A stretch of 64,000 nucleotides of DNA, taken from NCBI GenBank assembly GCA_013398015.1, contig VZRR01014210.1:434001-498000 (forward strand), read 5' to 3'. The notes beneath the pieces were generated by a model. That model was given only the letters and a program-made list of their open reading frames with translations. It had not been told where the DNA came from and made no database searches. The first letter of the stretch is position 1, and each line of letters opens with the position of its first letter. The DNA comes from Oreocharis arfaki. Taxonomy: Eukaryota > Chordata > Aves > Passeriformes > Paramythiidae. This document shows, in pieces, positions 1 to 10,012 of this stretch. The translations under genes were made by a program, and so were the position numbers.

Positions 1-39
1 TTGAGGACATCAACAGTAACTCATAATGGTCTCCTTCAG
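1..39 (+). CDS. Possible 3' part of an upstream exon (partial)
   Basis: The first 39 bases are open in one frame only (reads LRTSTVTHNGLLQ) and end at CAG followed by GTAAAA, an acceptable but weak donor. The exon would end in phase 0, which is the phase required by the exon starting at 5405. Its beginning lies outside the window. Thirteen codons are too few for the open frame to mean much, so this is listed mainly because position and phase fit the downstream gene. Confidence 0.3.
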
Positions 40-1915
40 GTAAAAAAGAAACACCAGGAGACCTTTTAAGACCCCAGTGTTCTTGCTTTTCTATTTCAGT
101 GAAGATGCTATGAGAGCATGATGCAAATGGAGCCCCAGAAGAGCCCAGCCAGCAGCAAGCCTCCCTTTCCCTTCCCCTCCGCCCACCCTCCACCTCCTGG
201 CAGGCACATTGCCCCTCGGCGTTAATTGCAGTGTGCTAACTCCTGACAGCCTTTTAATAGGCAAGGCAGGAGGGAAGGAGGCATTTTGTTATAGGTCTTT
301 ACAAAGTACTAAAAGGCAAATTTAAAATGCTGATTACACTCGAGTAGTTCCACTCTACTTAAATATCAGCTCCAGGTTTACTTCATTATCCTCTTACCAG
401 CAATTAAGCTACCTAGAGACAATCAGCAAATAATAAAATTCTGTGGTGGAGGAAATTGGTTTAGACTACAAAGAACTGAAGTAAATTATTGTACAAAATA
501 GAGTTAAGCAACAGCATAAAAAAGATATTTAGCTATCTCTAGATAAATACATCCTGAGGGCCATAATATTTCCTCTACATGAAATATATAAACTGAGGAT
601 TTGGAGAAGTTGCTAGTCACTTCTCCACAATTAAGTTTATTAGGTAAATATGGCTTTTCATTCCCCTGATGTCTGATCTATGGACTGGTAATTTTCCTAG
701 ATTTTCAGTTGTTCAAATCCAAAGGCTAAAAGGCAATGCTTGAATGAAGTCTTCTGCCTCTGTCTTCCATCCCAGTGACTGAAGAATACAAAGGCATAAA
801 TGCACAGAATAAGCAAGTTTCTACCTTGAACTGTAAACAAAGTGTTGAAATCAGGTCATCCTGGAACTGAGGTCAAGGGTTTAGCTAGGCAGTGTCTTCA
901 CTCTCTATTTTCCATCTCCTGATCTCACTTTAGCTCGTGAAGGCTTTTTTTCATATCCTAGAGGAACTTTCCTGACCCTGAGCTCTAGTCAGAGCAGGGA
1001 AGGACATGTTAACAACCGAAGAACTAAAATTGTTTCATTTCTGCTGATTTTATAGCAAACGCTCAAAAAAAAAAGGAGTAAGGTATGAGGAATTGAGAGA
1101 AAAAGAAAGCAGAGGTGGGGGAGATATTTTACTTCATGCAGTATCAGTAAATCCTAGCTAAATGATCTCAGTTAATTTGTCTGAACTAGATTAGAAGACA
1201 AGTGACACACAAGGGACATAAAACCTAGCACTTGACTGCTCCTTCTCATCCACCCTGCAAACACTGATGTAAAATCTGTGGGGGTTAATTGATTCCAACA
1301 GATGCGAGAGAAAAGTCTGCCAACAGAAAGCAGGTAAATTTCCAGAGGTAAAACACAGTATGGAGCTACATTAAAGGAACAACAACTTATTCCCTTTTAA
1401 AACTTTACGGATGACAAACCACAAAAGAAACTGAGTACCTCCGTGGTGCACTTTAAAGAGAATCATGCTCTGGACCTTAAATGCTGTCAGGTATTTTCAT
1501 CAATTCCTCAGTTACAGAAAGTGGCTCTGCACCAGTGGTGCTTGTAAACATGATGGACACCATGATATCACAAGAGAAAAAGACAGACTCTCTTTTCTGT
1601 GCGACTCCTGAGCACTTAATATATTAATACAATGGGTTTTTTTTTCACAGAACACAGCTCCTCCTCAAAGAGCTGCATTTGTTCAATTTCACACTGCAAT
1701 GGGCAAATTGAAGACAGCTGGCTTTATTACTCATCTGTGATTTTTTGGTTTTGGTTTTGATGGATTAGTTGCTTTGTTTCAGGTATTAGAGGAAGAAGAA
1801 ACAATTCAAATTGCAAACAGTATAATTAAGGTTTTGTTATTGTGCCAGTACGATGTAACCTTAAATTTTAAGCACACAACTGAAGATAGGGTTGGTGAAA
1901 ACAAATATATTCATG
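40..1915. other. Intron-like noncoding sequence
   Basis: AT-rich sequence without a recognised repeat. It holds a strong acceptor-like site at about 98 (pyrimidine tract then TTTCAG) followed by only a very short open frame, and an exon-like open stretch at 1651-1740 discussed under findings. Confidence 0.5.
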
Positions 1916-1921
1916 GCAGGG
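1916..1921. repeat. Target-site duplication, left copy (GCAGGG)
   Basis: The six bases GCAGGG directly precede the TG of the LTR and recur directly after its terminal CA at 2550-2555. A 6-bp duplication is typical of class II (ERVK-like or alpharetrovirus-like) integrations. Confidence 0.75.
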
Positions 1922-2263
1922 TGTGGTGGTGGTAACAGCAGCTGAAGCTGCCCAGGATTGTCAAGAAAGCAACACCACCGCCCCATAGTGGGTTAGAACA
2001 TAGCTCCCATCCCCCATCCTCTAACTATACCCCTCAGGCTGTCAATCCCAAATTCCCCCTCCCTGTTTTATTATCATACCTTAGTAAATATTCAGTTCTC
2101 ATGTTCCAGAAAGTTCTAAGTTCCTTGACGCCCCGTTGGTCCAAGTTTCTGTCAATTTAAGATACCCTCCCCTGTTCACGTTTTGTTGGCTGTTATACCC
2201 TATGTTCCTCCCCTGTTTTCCCCCGACATTGGTCCCTTGTATTCTCTCCACCCCTTCTTCTCC

Positions 2264-2269
2264 ATAAAA
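2264..2269 (+). promoter_or_regulatory. TATA-like box of the LTR
   Basis: ATAAAA lies within CCATAAAAG, 79 bases before the LTR polyadenylation signal, a normal U3/R spacing for a retroviral LTR. It would drive rightward transcription into the host intron if active. Confidence 0.55.
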
Positions 2270-2347
2270 GTTGTTGTAACGCGGCCTGAAGGGGTTTCTG
2301 CCGCTGCGTCCGTTTGGTGTATGTTCCTGATTCTCTGCCTTCCCTTC

Positions 2348-2353
2348 AATAAA
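2348..2353 (+). terminator. LTR polyadenylation signal AATAAA
   Basis: A canonical AATAAA in the LTR, in sense with the host gene, so it is a potential premature polyadenylation site for host transcripts. Confidence 0.6.
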
Positions 2354-2549
2354 CGCCCCTGGAACGGCAAGCACCAGCCTCTCCCTGTCCTTTCCATCCC
2401 GGAGCCGCGGCAGCGCCCTGCGCTCCAGGCGGGCTGCCCGTGCAGGAGCTGGGAGTGCGGGACCGGGTCTGAGCTGCGAGGCGGAGATCCCCGGAGTGTC
2501 CCAGCCGGCCACGGACGCCGCTCTCGCCGGCCACCCGGACCGCGCGTCA

Positions 2550-2555
2550 GCAGGG
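2550..2555. repeat. Target-site duplication, right copy (GCAGGG)
   Basis: An exact match to 1916-1921, immediately after the terminal CA of the LTR. Confidence 0.75.
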
Positions 2556-5404
2556 GATGAAGATCCACCTGAGCCTAGTAGTTCTCTGATCTGATAGATT
2601 GGAGTTTTAAAATACAAAAGAAAGAAATAGGAAGCCAGATCATTTCTTGTGTTTATATCCCTGTTTATGTTCTCTACTGTCGTGATGGCATTGCCATCAA
2701 TCCAATTACACTGCAAAGTAAAGCTATTTGGTGCATTTCTAAAATCCAAAGCTTCTGAAGTCGTGTGATTATAACTCCCTCTTTGTAGCTGTAGTAAGTT
2801 CTCTGTTCTCAGAAGTACGGTGAAACTGTGACTTCTACAAGGTCAAAACCCAAAAGGCAAATGCAAAATCTTAAAATGTGTTTGGGTTTTTGAAATACAT
2901 TTTTTTAGTTCTTCCTTAATGATACTCACAGGGCCTGGCTCTATATTTTTGAGTATGCAGAGTAGGTAAGGCTGAATACTTAAGTTCTATTTACAGCCAC
3001 AGGAAGAAAATACGTTTATGACTGATACGTATTCCCTTTGAAAAAGGTTTGTGTCGTATGAATACCACCAGTGGACTTAATCACGAAGAAGCTTTTCACA
3101 GGCTGTTTCTAGAATATAAACATGTTCTTGCAAATTGTAGAGAAGCTGACTTGAACACTACTTATTTCATTATCAGGACTTAAGAGTAATGACAAACCAT
3201 TTTAATGTATTCTGTTGGACAATTAGAGTAGTTTACCTGTTTTGCAGAGCTATGTATGTATGAAAAAAAAAAATAGCTGATTTTATTTGTGGTTTGTTTT
3301 GGTGGTTTGTTGGTTTTAGGGGGTTTTTTGATTAATTGCATTCTGAAGGATTTTTTTTAATAAAAGGAAACTAAGGCATTTTTAAATACTTGGTGAAAAA
3401 CACTCTGAGCTATGATAAACCTTTTGGAATGTAAAAAGTAACATTTAATGGAGTATATGGGGTGTATTGCTAAACAAATTTTAGTAATGGTGTAGTTATT
3501 TTTCTCCACTATTGTAAGTGGAAATTTAGTAAAAGTTTTAAATAAATTTTCAGAACTGATCTCTCATAAAACTGCCAGAAGGTTATAAGAAGACTCCTTA
3601 TGGTTAGTAGTCAAATCCCTGTAAAATACAAGTTGAAAGGCTGTTTAAAATAATGATGTAGTAATAAATATTTTCTCTGATAAAGCAGTTAACAAATATG
3701 TTTTAAAGTAGAGGAGTTTAATTATCCCAAGAAATGAAGTGTACTATGAAAACTCACTACTTAGGAGCCATTCTCCGACTGACAGTATAAACAAGACTTC
3801 TTTTCCTGGGAATGGAGGAAAATAAAGTTTGAAATTTATTATTTTTCTAAGCTCCTGGGAACCTTTTCTGGGATAAAATATTAATATTGCTTTGTCCAAT
3901 TAATACATCATAAATTATAATTCTGTCAAAGTCTGTTAGGTGACTTACTGATAGACTGCTATTCCTAGCATGTGAGGTCACTTTTTCCAGAAGAACATAA
4001 TTTCTCCGCCAAAGAGCTTGTTTTTTTTTCTTCCAGTGCACTATATTTGAAATTCTTTTATATTGATTTCTTTTTAAAATTTTTAATGTAAAAAGAATAT
4101 GGAAAGCACAGTGATAATCAAGCTCTATTATAGCACTATATTTAGTTTAGAAGTAATCAAAAAGGTATATAATGAATAGGCAGCAAAGCCTTATCTTCCT
4201 CCCCAGCCTGCTCCGTGTGGTGCTTTGTTCCAAAGCTATTGGCCATTTCTATACAATGTATTAGTCTATTTAGTCAATTAAAACTTTACTGTGGTTCAAC
4301 AGCAAGATTTATCCTACATGTGGAGCTCAAGGGAACTTGAAAACTTCATTAATCTTACAAACTCACGTTTCCTTACTGGGCTTCACATTCATAAATATAA
4401 AGCACATGGCTTTGGCTACCATGTCAGGCCTGTCACTGCTGCCAGGCTGTAGCTGTGGCTTGTCAGCAGTGTTAATGGATTGCCCACTGAGAAGAGCAGA
4501 ACACGTGTGGCAGCCCTGCCACCTGTGGCCATTCAGGGAGGCTGCTGGGTGTTACTGAGGCATGGAAGTAATCACACCAGGGCTCGAGCCCAAGGCCTTG
4601 GTTTTCAGCCGCTTACATCAGCTCAAATACACAGTAGCACCACGGAAATTATTGTGTTGATGTTAGTCAGAAGGAGCCGATCTAGTCCAAGCTGCTGGAT
4701 CTGACTCGGAGATCAGAAAACATAATAGACAGTGTCTATTATGTGACAGCAGTGACATGGTTGAAAATAATAAAACTCTGTGCCCTCTGTCTTTTCTCCA
4801 CGTAGACTTACATCCCAATTCATCTTCCCACTGCACAGGGATCCTCAGGGGGATCCAGGTAATGCTGCGGGCCCTGAGCTGGGGAAAGCCTGAGGAAAGC
4901 ACACAGCTCCCCCATATGCTAAATGTGAAGCGGGGTGCCTGTTTGTGAGGAGTCAGCTGCTTGGCATTGCCTCTGCAGAAGGGCCTGGACACAGCTGTCA
5001 TGGCAGGACATGTGTGTTCACATCCTCACCTGTTTTCCTGTGGGATTCATGTCCCTCACTCCCCACCAGGCCCTCCAGAATAAAGCAAATGACAGCCTGG
5101 TAGGGCTTGCACTATTGCTGGTGGTGCTCCAAAGGCTCTTGGTCCCTCCTGTTGGCAACATTTTAAAGGAATTTCGAAAGGTCTCATTTTGGCAACTTCA
5201 TTGAGCATATGTTGCATTAAAAGGAGCGGTTCCTCTGCTTTAACTATTTAGATGTATGTCTGCACAGTGGTTTGTTTGCCTAATTACTACTTAGGACATT
5301 GAAATGTGATTTTAGGTGCATTTGGCCGCTCTAAAAATCTTGTTTATTTCCTACTTAAGCTTGAAGATGCCCAATGGCTTTTCGTATCTGCATTTTTGCT
5401 CCAG
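2556..5404. other. Intron-like noncoding sequence
   Basis: AT-rich, with a G/T-rich low-complexity patch at about 3288-3330. The stretch 4400-5200 is less AT-rich, but I see no exon with matching splice sites and no recognised repeat there. The last 40 bases end in a pyrimidine-rich acceptor at 5404. Confidence 0.5.
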
Positions 5405-5505
5405 GGTGCATATGAAGCAGCAGAAGAATTGGCAACAATTTATACCTTGCATATACTTATGAATTGGGACAGATACTCTTCCTCAGTCCTCCAGGCATTC
5501 ATTCA
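5405..5505 (+). CDS. Internal exon of the unidentified gene (34 residues)
   Basis: The acceptor is a pyrimidine-rich tract ending TTTTTGCTCCAG; the donor is a near-perfect GTAAGT at 5506-5511. The 101-base exon is read from phase 0 as GAYEAAEELATIYTLHILMN and onward to a split codon CA|G completed by the 6145 exon. The peptide looks alpha-helical (acidic, Leu/Ala-rich, few turns), like part of a helical-repeat protein, but I do not recognise a family. The same open frame runs upstream through the pyrimidine tract, so the splice site and not an ATG sets the start. Both splice sites are good and the phase fits 6145, so I am fairly confident this is a real exon. Confidence 0.6.
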
Positions 5506-6144
5506 GTAAGTATTCTCCAGACTCATTTGTGCCACACATGAGAAAAGGTCACATTTGTGCCCACGATTTTTATCCTTCTCAGAGCATTCATCTGAATGTA
5601 TAATACACAGTTTCAAATCTCTTTCTTTCTTCGCTGCTGGGATTAGTAAGCACCAATACACTCGTTGACTGGAAATATCTCTCCGGGTTGAGCTATTGCA
5701 CATGGCGCTTGCATAAAGAAATGCAGACTTTAGTCCTGGTACCACAAGAATAGCAGCAGCTGGAGCAATTGCTGCAGGGCTCTGGCTCCTGCCCCTGAGC
5801 TCCTCACATCTCCTGGATCGCACGGTTGGTGCTGAGCTCCTGCTATCCCTGCAGAGAACAGCCTCGCTGCAGCTTGTTTCTGGCAGTTCTCTGACACAGA
5901 TCTAATCAGAGGGGCTGAAGTGGAGGTCCTTGGGTGATTTTACACCTGATCCTCACGCCGCTGTGGGACACAGAAATGTTAATGCCACAGAGCAAAACGC
6001 CCTTTATGTATACTAAGGTTACTTACATCTGTGTTTGTAACAGTGCCTTCCTAAAAGTGCATTTGTGCTTGCTGCTGGCAAATGAAAATGTATCTGGAAA
6101 AGTATACATTTTTTTTTTTTTATTTATCTATGTTTATTTTTCAG
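5506..6144. other. Short intron
   Basis: 639 bases bounded by GTAAGT and a T-rich acceptor (a run of T, then TTTATTTTTCAG). No repeat was recognised. Confidence 0.55.
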
Positions 6145-6338
6145 GCAGATACTGGAGGAAGGCATTTATCTATGGGTGAAAGATCTTCATTCTAACCAAA
6201 GTGGCCCACTTATAAATAACCTCTCTTCCAATAAAGTCTCTGGACTGTATATAAGTAATTCTTTGCTGAAGTGTTGTATGGATCAGAAAAAAATGAATTT
6301 TGTCTCTGACTTAAAAGCAGAAACAACGCTACCAACTG
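6145..6338 (+). CDS. Internal exon of the unidentified gene (about 65 residues)
   Basis: The acceptor is excellent: a long T tract ending TTTTTCAG at 6144. The donor GTAGGT at 6339 follows ACTG. The first base completes the CAG codon split from the previous exon; reading then continues QILEEGIYLWVKDLHSNQSG through a Ser/Asn/Lys-rich stretch to CTACCAACT and one leftover G (phase 1). The 194-base length keeps the frame. The other two frames contain early stops. The N-terminal part continues the helical look of the previous exon, while the rest is more polar and probably a loop or linker. No motif identifies the family. The in-frame run goes on past the donor to a stop at 6475, so that part is read as intron. 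Confidence 0.7.
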
Positions 6339-9300
6339 GTAGGTCTTGTAATAACTCACTTTCCATAAGCTGTAATTGTCTTACGTTCAACAAGGCTCAG
6401 ATAAAAACCAGATGGGATAAGAAAAATAGTGAAAAAACAATATTTAGAAATCAAAAGTCACATTTTTTTTCCTAAGAATCAAGATCCTTCTAGATATTTC
6501 CTATTTATTTCTTATTTTGATATTTTTATACATATGTTGTTGTCAACAATCTGACTCATGACAGTGTTCAGGGGCTTTCTACACTAAATTTTACTTCTCT
6601 CTTACCCATATAAAATTTTTTCTGCCTATTGGCAGTTTCTGATATTGCTGGCAGAAGTCATTCACTTTCTGGTGGAGGAACTTTGGCTTAGTTTTATGAA
6701 GGACTCCAGCAGAGAGGATAATAGGAGCTTCATTGAATTGCTTCTTTCTGACCTCAGAGATCTCTTGCTTCAGTGCCCACTTCCTCAGGGATGTCATTGA
6801 ATCATTATTTATGTACAATGTAGTTGTATAATGTTATGTATAAACAACTATACTATGTATTTCCATGTAAGGAATGAAAAGTTGAAGGAACAAGAGGTTT
6901 TGCCTTCTGTTCTAAGTACAGGAAGCCTCTACGCTTGAAAAGTTGTTCTCTCACTTTGGTGATAATGTCACTCTTTAGTTTCCTTAAATTCAACTTCACT
7001 TCCATGAAAAAGAGATCACTGCATTTCTTTCAGAGGTTCTGCAGTCTAAGAAGAAGGAGTTGGTTGTATTTTAAATCTTCCTATAGTGAGTATTACAAAG
7101 CAAAGAAGATTTATAAAGTACAGTGGACAGTATGCTGGTTTTCTACTGTGTAGCTTGAAAATAGATTCATTATGTACTATTGAAGCTTGCTGGAAATCAT
7201 CTGATTTAGAGTCTACCCTCAGTGCCTGAGATTTCATCTGAAACTGAAACACCACCAATTTCAAACAAATATTGGAACCTGCGTGCAATGGAGGACTTTT
7301 TAGCCCAGCTCCATGTGTCACAAGCCGCATCTATACCAAACACATACTGCAGTTCTTTTTGGCAAAAATAACTGAGGTCTCCAGTTGCACAGGTAGATTT
7401 GTCTTGCTGACAACGTCAGCTGGGGATTCTCCTCTTTTTTAATTCATAAAGCTGCAGAAGGTTGGTTGTTGCAAATTCAACTATTTGTAGGAGCAATGAA
7501 CACAAAAAAATATATATACCTTGACTCTACCCAGGTCTCCTTAAGTCCTTGATTTCTTTTATTACTCTTTTTTTTCTTTTTTGAGAGGAAGTTCTGGCAA
7601 AGCATTTATTCTGTTTATTTCAATGGAACTTAAAAAAAAAAAAAAAAAAAAGATGTATTTTTCTTCCCAAATGTTTTTACTGATAATGAGCAGTTACAGG
7701 TATTGGGTGCCACACCAAGGGCACTGCTGTGATGAAGCTGGAGCCTGCAGGCTGGTGACAGGAAAGAGATACTGAATGCAGTCAAGGATCCCCTAGGGCT
7801 GCTAGGATGAAACATGAGGGAAAAGAGATGGCAGAGGGCTGGTGTTGGCTTCCATGTGAACTACACTACCACAGACCTGGCATTGTTAGCTCTTCATCCA
7901 GCTCCATACCCTGATGTGCCTCAGACTGCTTTCCTGTGCAGCAGTTCCTGTCTTTCAGGTAAAAAGCTTTGAGCAGCTTCTAAGTACAGAGAAAAAGAAT
8001 CAGATCTCAAATTAAGATATCATAATTCGGGTTTGTGCCACATTGTACTCTGGTTCTGTATTTAACCAGGAAAAGGTGTTTGACTTTATAGCACACCTAC
8101 TCTTAGACCCTTTTTATTCTTCTATGATTTGTGCCAGTCTGTGCCCTCACTGGCAGAGGAGCACCATAGTTGATAGGGGACTGGTGTATGCCTGTCTCCA
8201 GTCTGAACTCAATTTGCATGTCCCTGGTACTGAATTTATTCACTTGTTGCTGCCTTTCTAAAACACCAATCAGGAAGCAGACTTCATTTTGTACTTCTCA
8301 CTATTCCTCTCGCATCAAAAAATTTTTTTAAAAAAAAGTACACTTTGCCAAGTCTGATATCTAGGAAAAACCACATCATTCACACTTCTTTCCATTATCT
8401 CACATGCTTAGAGAATGATATTCCACGGTTTCCATCTTGCTGATGACCATATATCTATGGTGAAACAAATCTTACGAGTAAATCAGAAGATTTTCTCTTG
8501 GAACTGCCTGCTGGGGACTGTATGGCAAAGGACAGATCTTGCTGTGAAGGCACATTTTCACTGCACTGAAGAGGAGCAGTGAGCTGTCCCCAAAGTCCTG
8601 CCACCACACAGTAAGAAAAACCCACTGAAAATTTGCTTAGCTCTGGTCACTGGTGGCCTACACCATAAAATATGTAGAATATGCTGCTTTGATTTTTTTT
8701 TCCCGGGGAATCTTGACAGCAACAGGAAAGGGTATTATATGCCACCCCAGTATATTTTTCTCCTTTCCCTATTCTTCTGCTGGATAGTCACTAGATAGAA
8801 AAAAACTGTTTCCATGGAATCTTAGAAGAGAAATAGCATTGAAAGTGTAGCCATAAACTTTTTCTGTGTTCAAACACAGCAACTGCCATAGGAAGGTCTT
8901 TGATCAGTTCTAGAAAGGGGAAAGTGCTATCACTCTTTCTAGAGGATGGCATGACTTATCTCAGTGAAACAAAAACAATTTAAAAAAATTAAAAGGAACT
9001 TTTGGGGGAATTAAGAATATAGAATGCCTGAGCATGGATTCCCTCAGTAGGTAAATTAAAAATTCTATTTTTCTTAAGTATGAAATCTTAAATCAGCTCA
9101 AACCACAACCAGAACTTACGTATCAAAGCTTAGTCTATCCCTCTCCTCTACTCCTCACACACCTTGCAGTGTTAACATGCAACATCTTTGTGTTAAAAGT
9201 CTCTTAAAAAATTTAAATTATGAAAGAGCAGAAGAGAGAGCAGAATTATTATGAATTTTCTGAAAAAAGAGCCTGTTCTCTTTTCCTATCATGGATACTC

Positions 9301-9666
9301 TAAAAATTTACCATCACTAAGCATTCTCTCTTGGTTACCAAAATCCTGAGTCTGCTGAGTCCTTCTACAGACCTTGTTAGCCAGCTAGCAGCGATTTTTC
9401 AATGCATCTATATGGCCTCCAGCCCTGCCTGAAGCCCCAGTAGACAATTCCTTTAACATTGTTTCTTGCCAGTTTCCATTTTTCTGTCTATGTTTTTAAA
9501 GGAAGTTCTCGATTCTGGTATATCCCGTTCTTAATATTACAAGGTATGGGAGGCTGCTCCTCGATGCTCAGTTAGATAGCTAATGAAATGAAAAAAGGTT
9601 GTATATGGATAAAAATATGTTGCACAAAAAGGTCCTCTTTTATCTTTCTTATGAAATTATATTTAG
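6339..9666. other. Intron
   Basis: AT-rich, with an A20 tract at 7632-7651. A 53-base stretch at about 7034-7086 has a good acceptor and a GTGAGT donor, but in the phase needed here it hits a stop, so I do not call it an exon. No LINE or LTR sequence was recognised. Confidence 0.5.
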
Positions 9667-9908
9667 GAAACTCAGAAGATCGAGATTTCTTCTTCTGTCA
9701 GAGTAGAAAAGCTTTTCACAATCAGAATCCCCTACTTCCAGCCCAGACAATATTAGTCTTTAAAAAACATTCTTATAATTTTGTATTGTATACTAGGAAT
9801 GTTTCAGGCAAGTATTCACATCAGTCTGGAATGCCTGTCAACACTGAACATGTAATAGCTCTCTTAAATATTCTTCGGCCATGTAAGAAAAGATTGCCTG
9901 TTTCCGAA
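9667..9908 (+). CDS. Internal exon of the unidentified gene (at least 81 residues)
   Basis: The acceptor TTATATTTAG ends at 9666. The first two bases GA join the leftover G of the 6145 exon to give GGA, so phase agrees. The frame reads GNSEDRDFFFCQSRKAFHNQ and continues open to 10016. Two ends are possible: the better donor GTAGGT at 9909 (phase 0 out), or the weaker GTGACA at 10013 (phase 2 out), which would add EVGFRIGILIDLGEAPSASL and more. The first suits the small 16895 exon, the second the 16203 exon. The peptide has a hydrophobic beta-like run (ILVFKKHSYNFVLYTRN) and a helical segment (EHVIALLNILRP). No named domain was recognised. Confidence 0.62.
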
Positions 9909-10012
9909 GTAGGTTTCAGAATAGGAATACTGATTGATCTTGGGGAGGCTCCATCTGCTTCCCTCAAGGATCTTCCACTCACCGAAGAAGCCAACAAACA
10001 GGAGGATCCTCT
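9909..10012 (+). CDS. Possible 3' extension of the 9667 exon
   Basis: The frame of the preceding exon stays open for another 34 codons with protein-like composition (IDLGEAPSASLKDLPLTEEA, an acidic Ser/Pro/Ala linker) until TGA at 10014-10016. Ending at 10012 before GTGACA leaves phase 2, which fits 16203. If neither donor is used, the TGA would instead make a short terminal exon. Competing explanation: this is intron that is open by chance, since GTAGGT at 9909 is the better donor. Confidence 0.4.

Larger units (their letters stand above)
1922..2549 (+). mobile_element. Solo LTR of an endogenous retrovirus
   Basis: A 628-bp element starts TGTGGTGG, ends GCGTCA and is flanked by a GCAGGG duplication, so the TG...CA ends are defined by sequence. 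Inside, in order: a C-rich U3, a TATA-like ATAAAA at 2264-2269, an AATAAA signal at 2348-2353, and a very GC-rich 3' part (about 2395-2549). No internal gag, pol or env sequence is adjacent, so the provirus was probably reduced to one LTR by recombination between its two LTRs. It is in the sense orientation relative to the host gene, in the intron before the 5405 exon. Overlapping open frames on both strands are by-products of the GC-rich U5. The subfamily is not identified. Confidence 0.8.

Noticed and set aside
2099..2749. Long minus-strand frame of 216 codons and overlapping plus-strand frames
   Set aside because: They run through the LTR and out into flanking DNA; the GC-rich U5 lacks stops in several frames. 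No viral coding domain is present.
7034..7086. Splice-bounded 53-base segment with a GTGAGT donor
   Set aside because: In the phase required after 6338 it reaches a stop, and at this length the signals can occur by chance.
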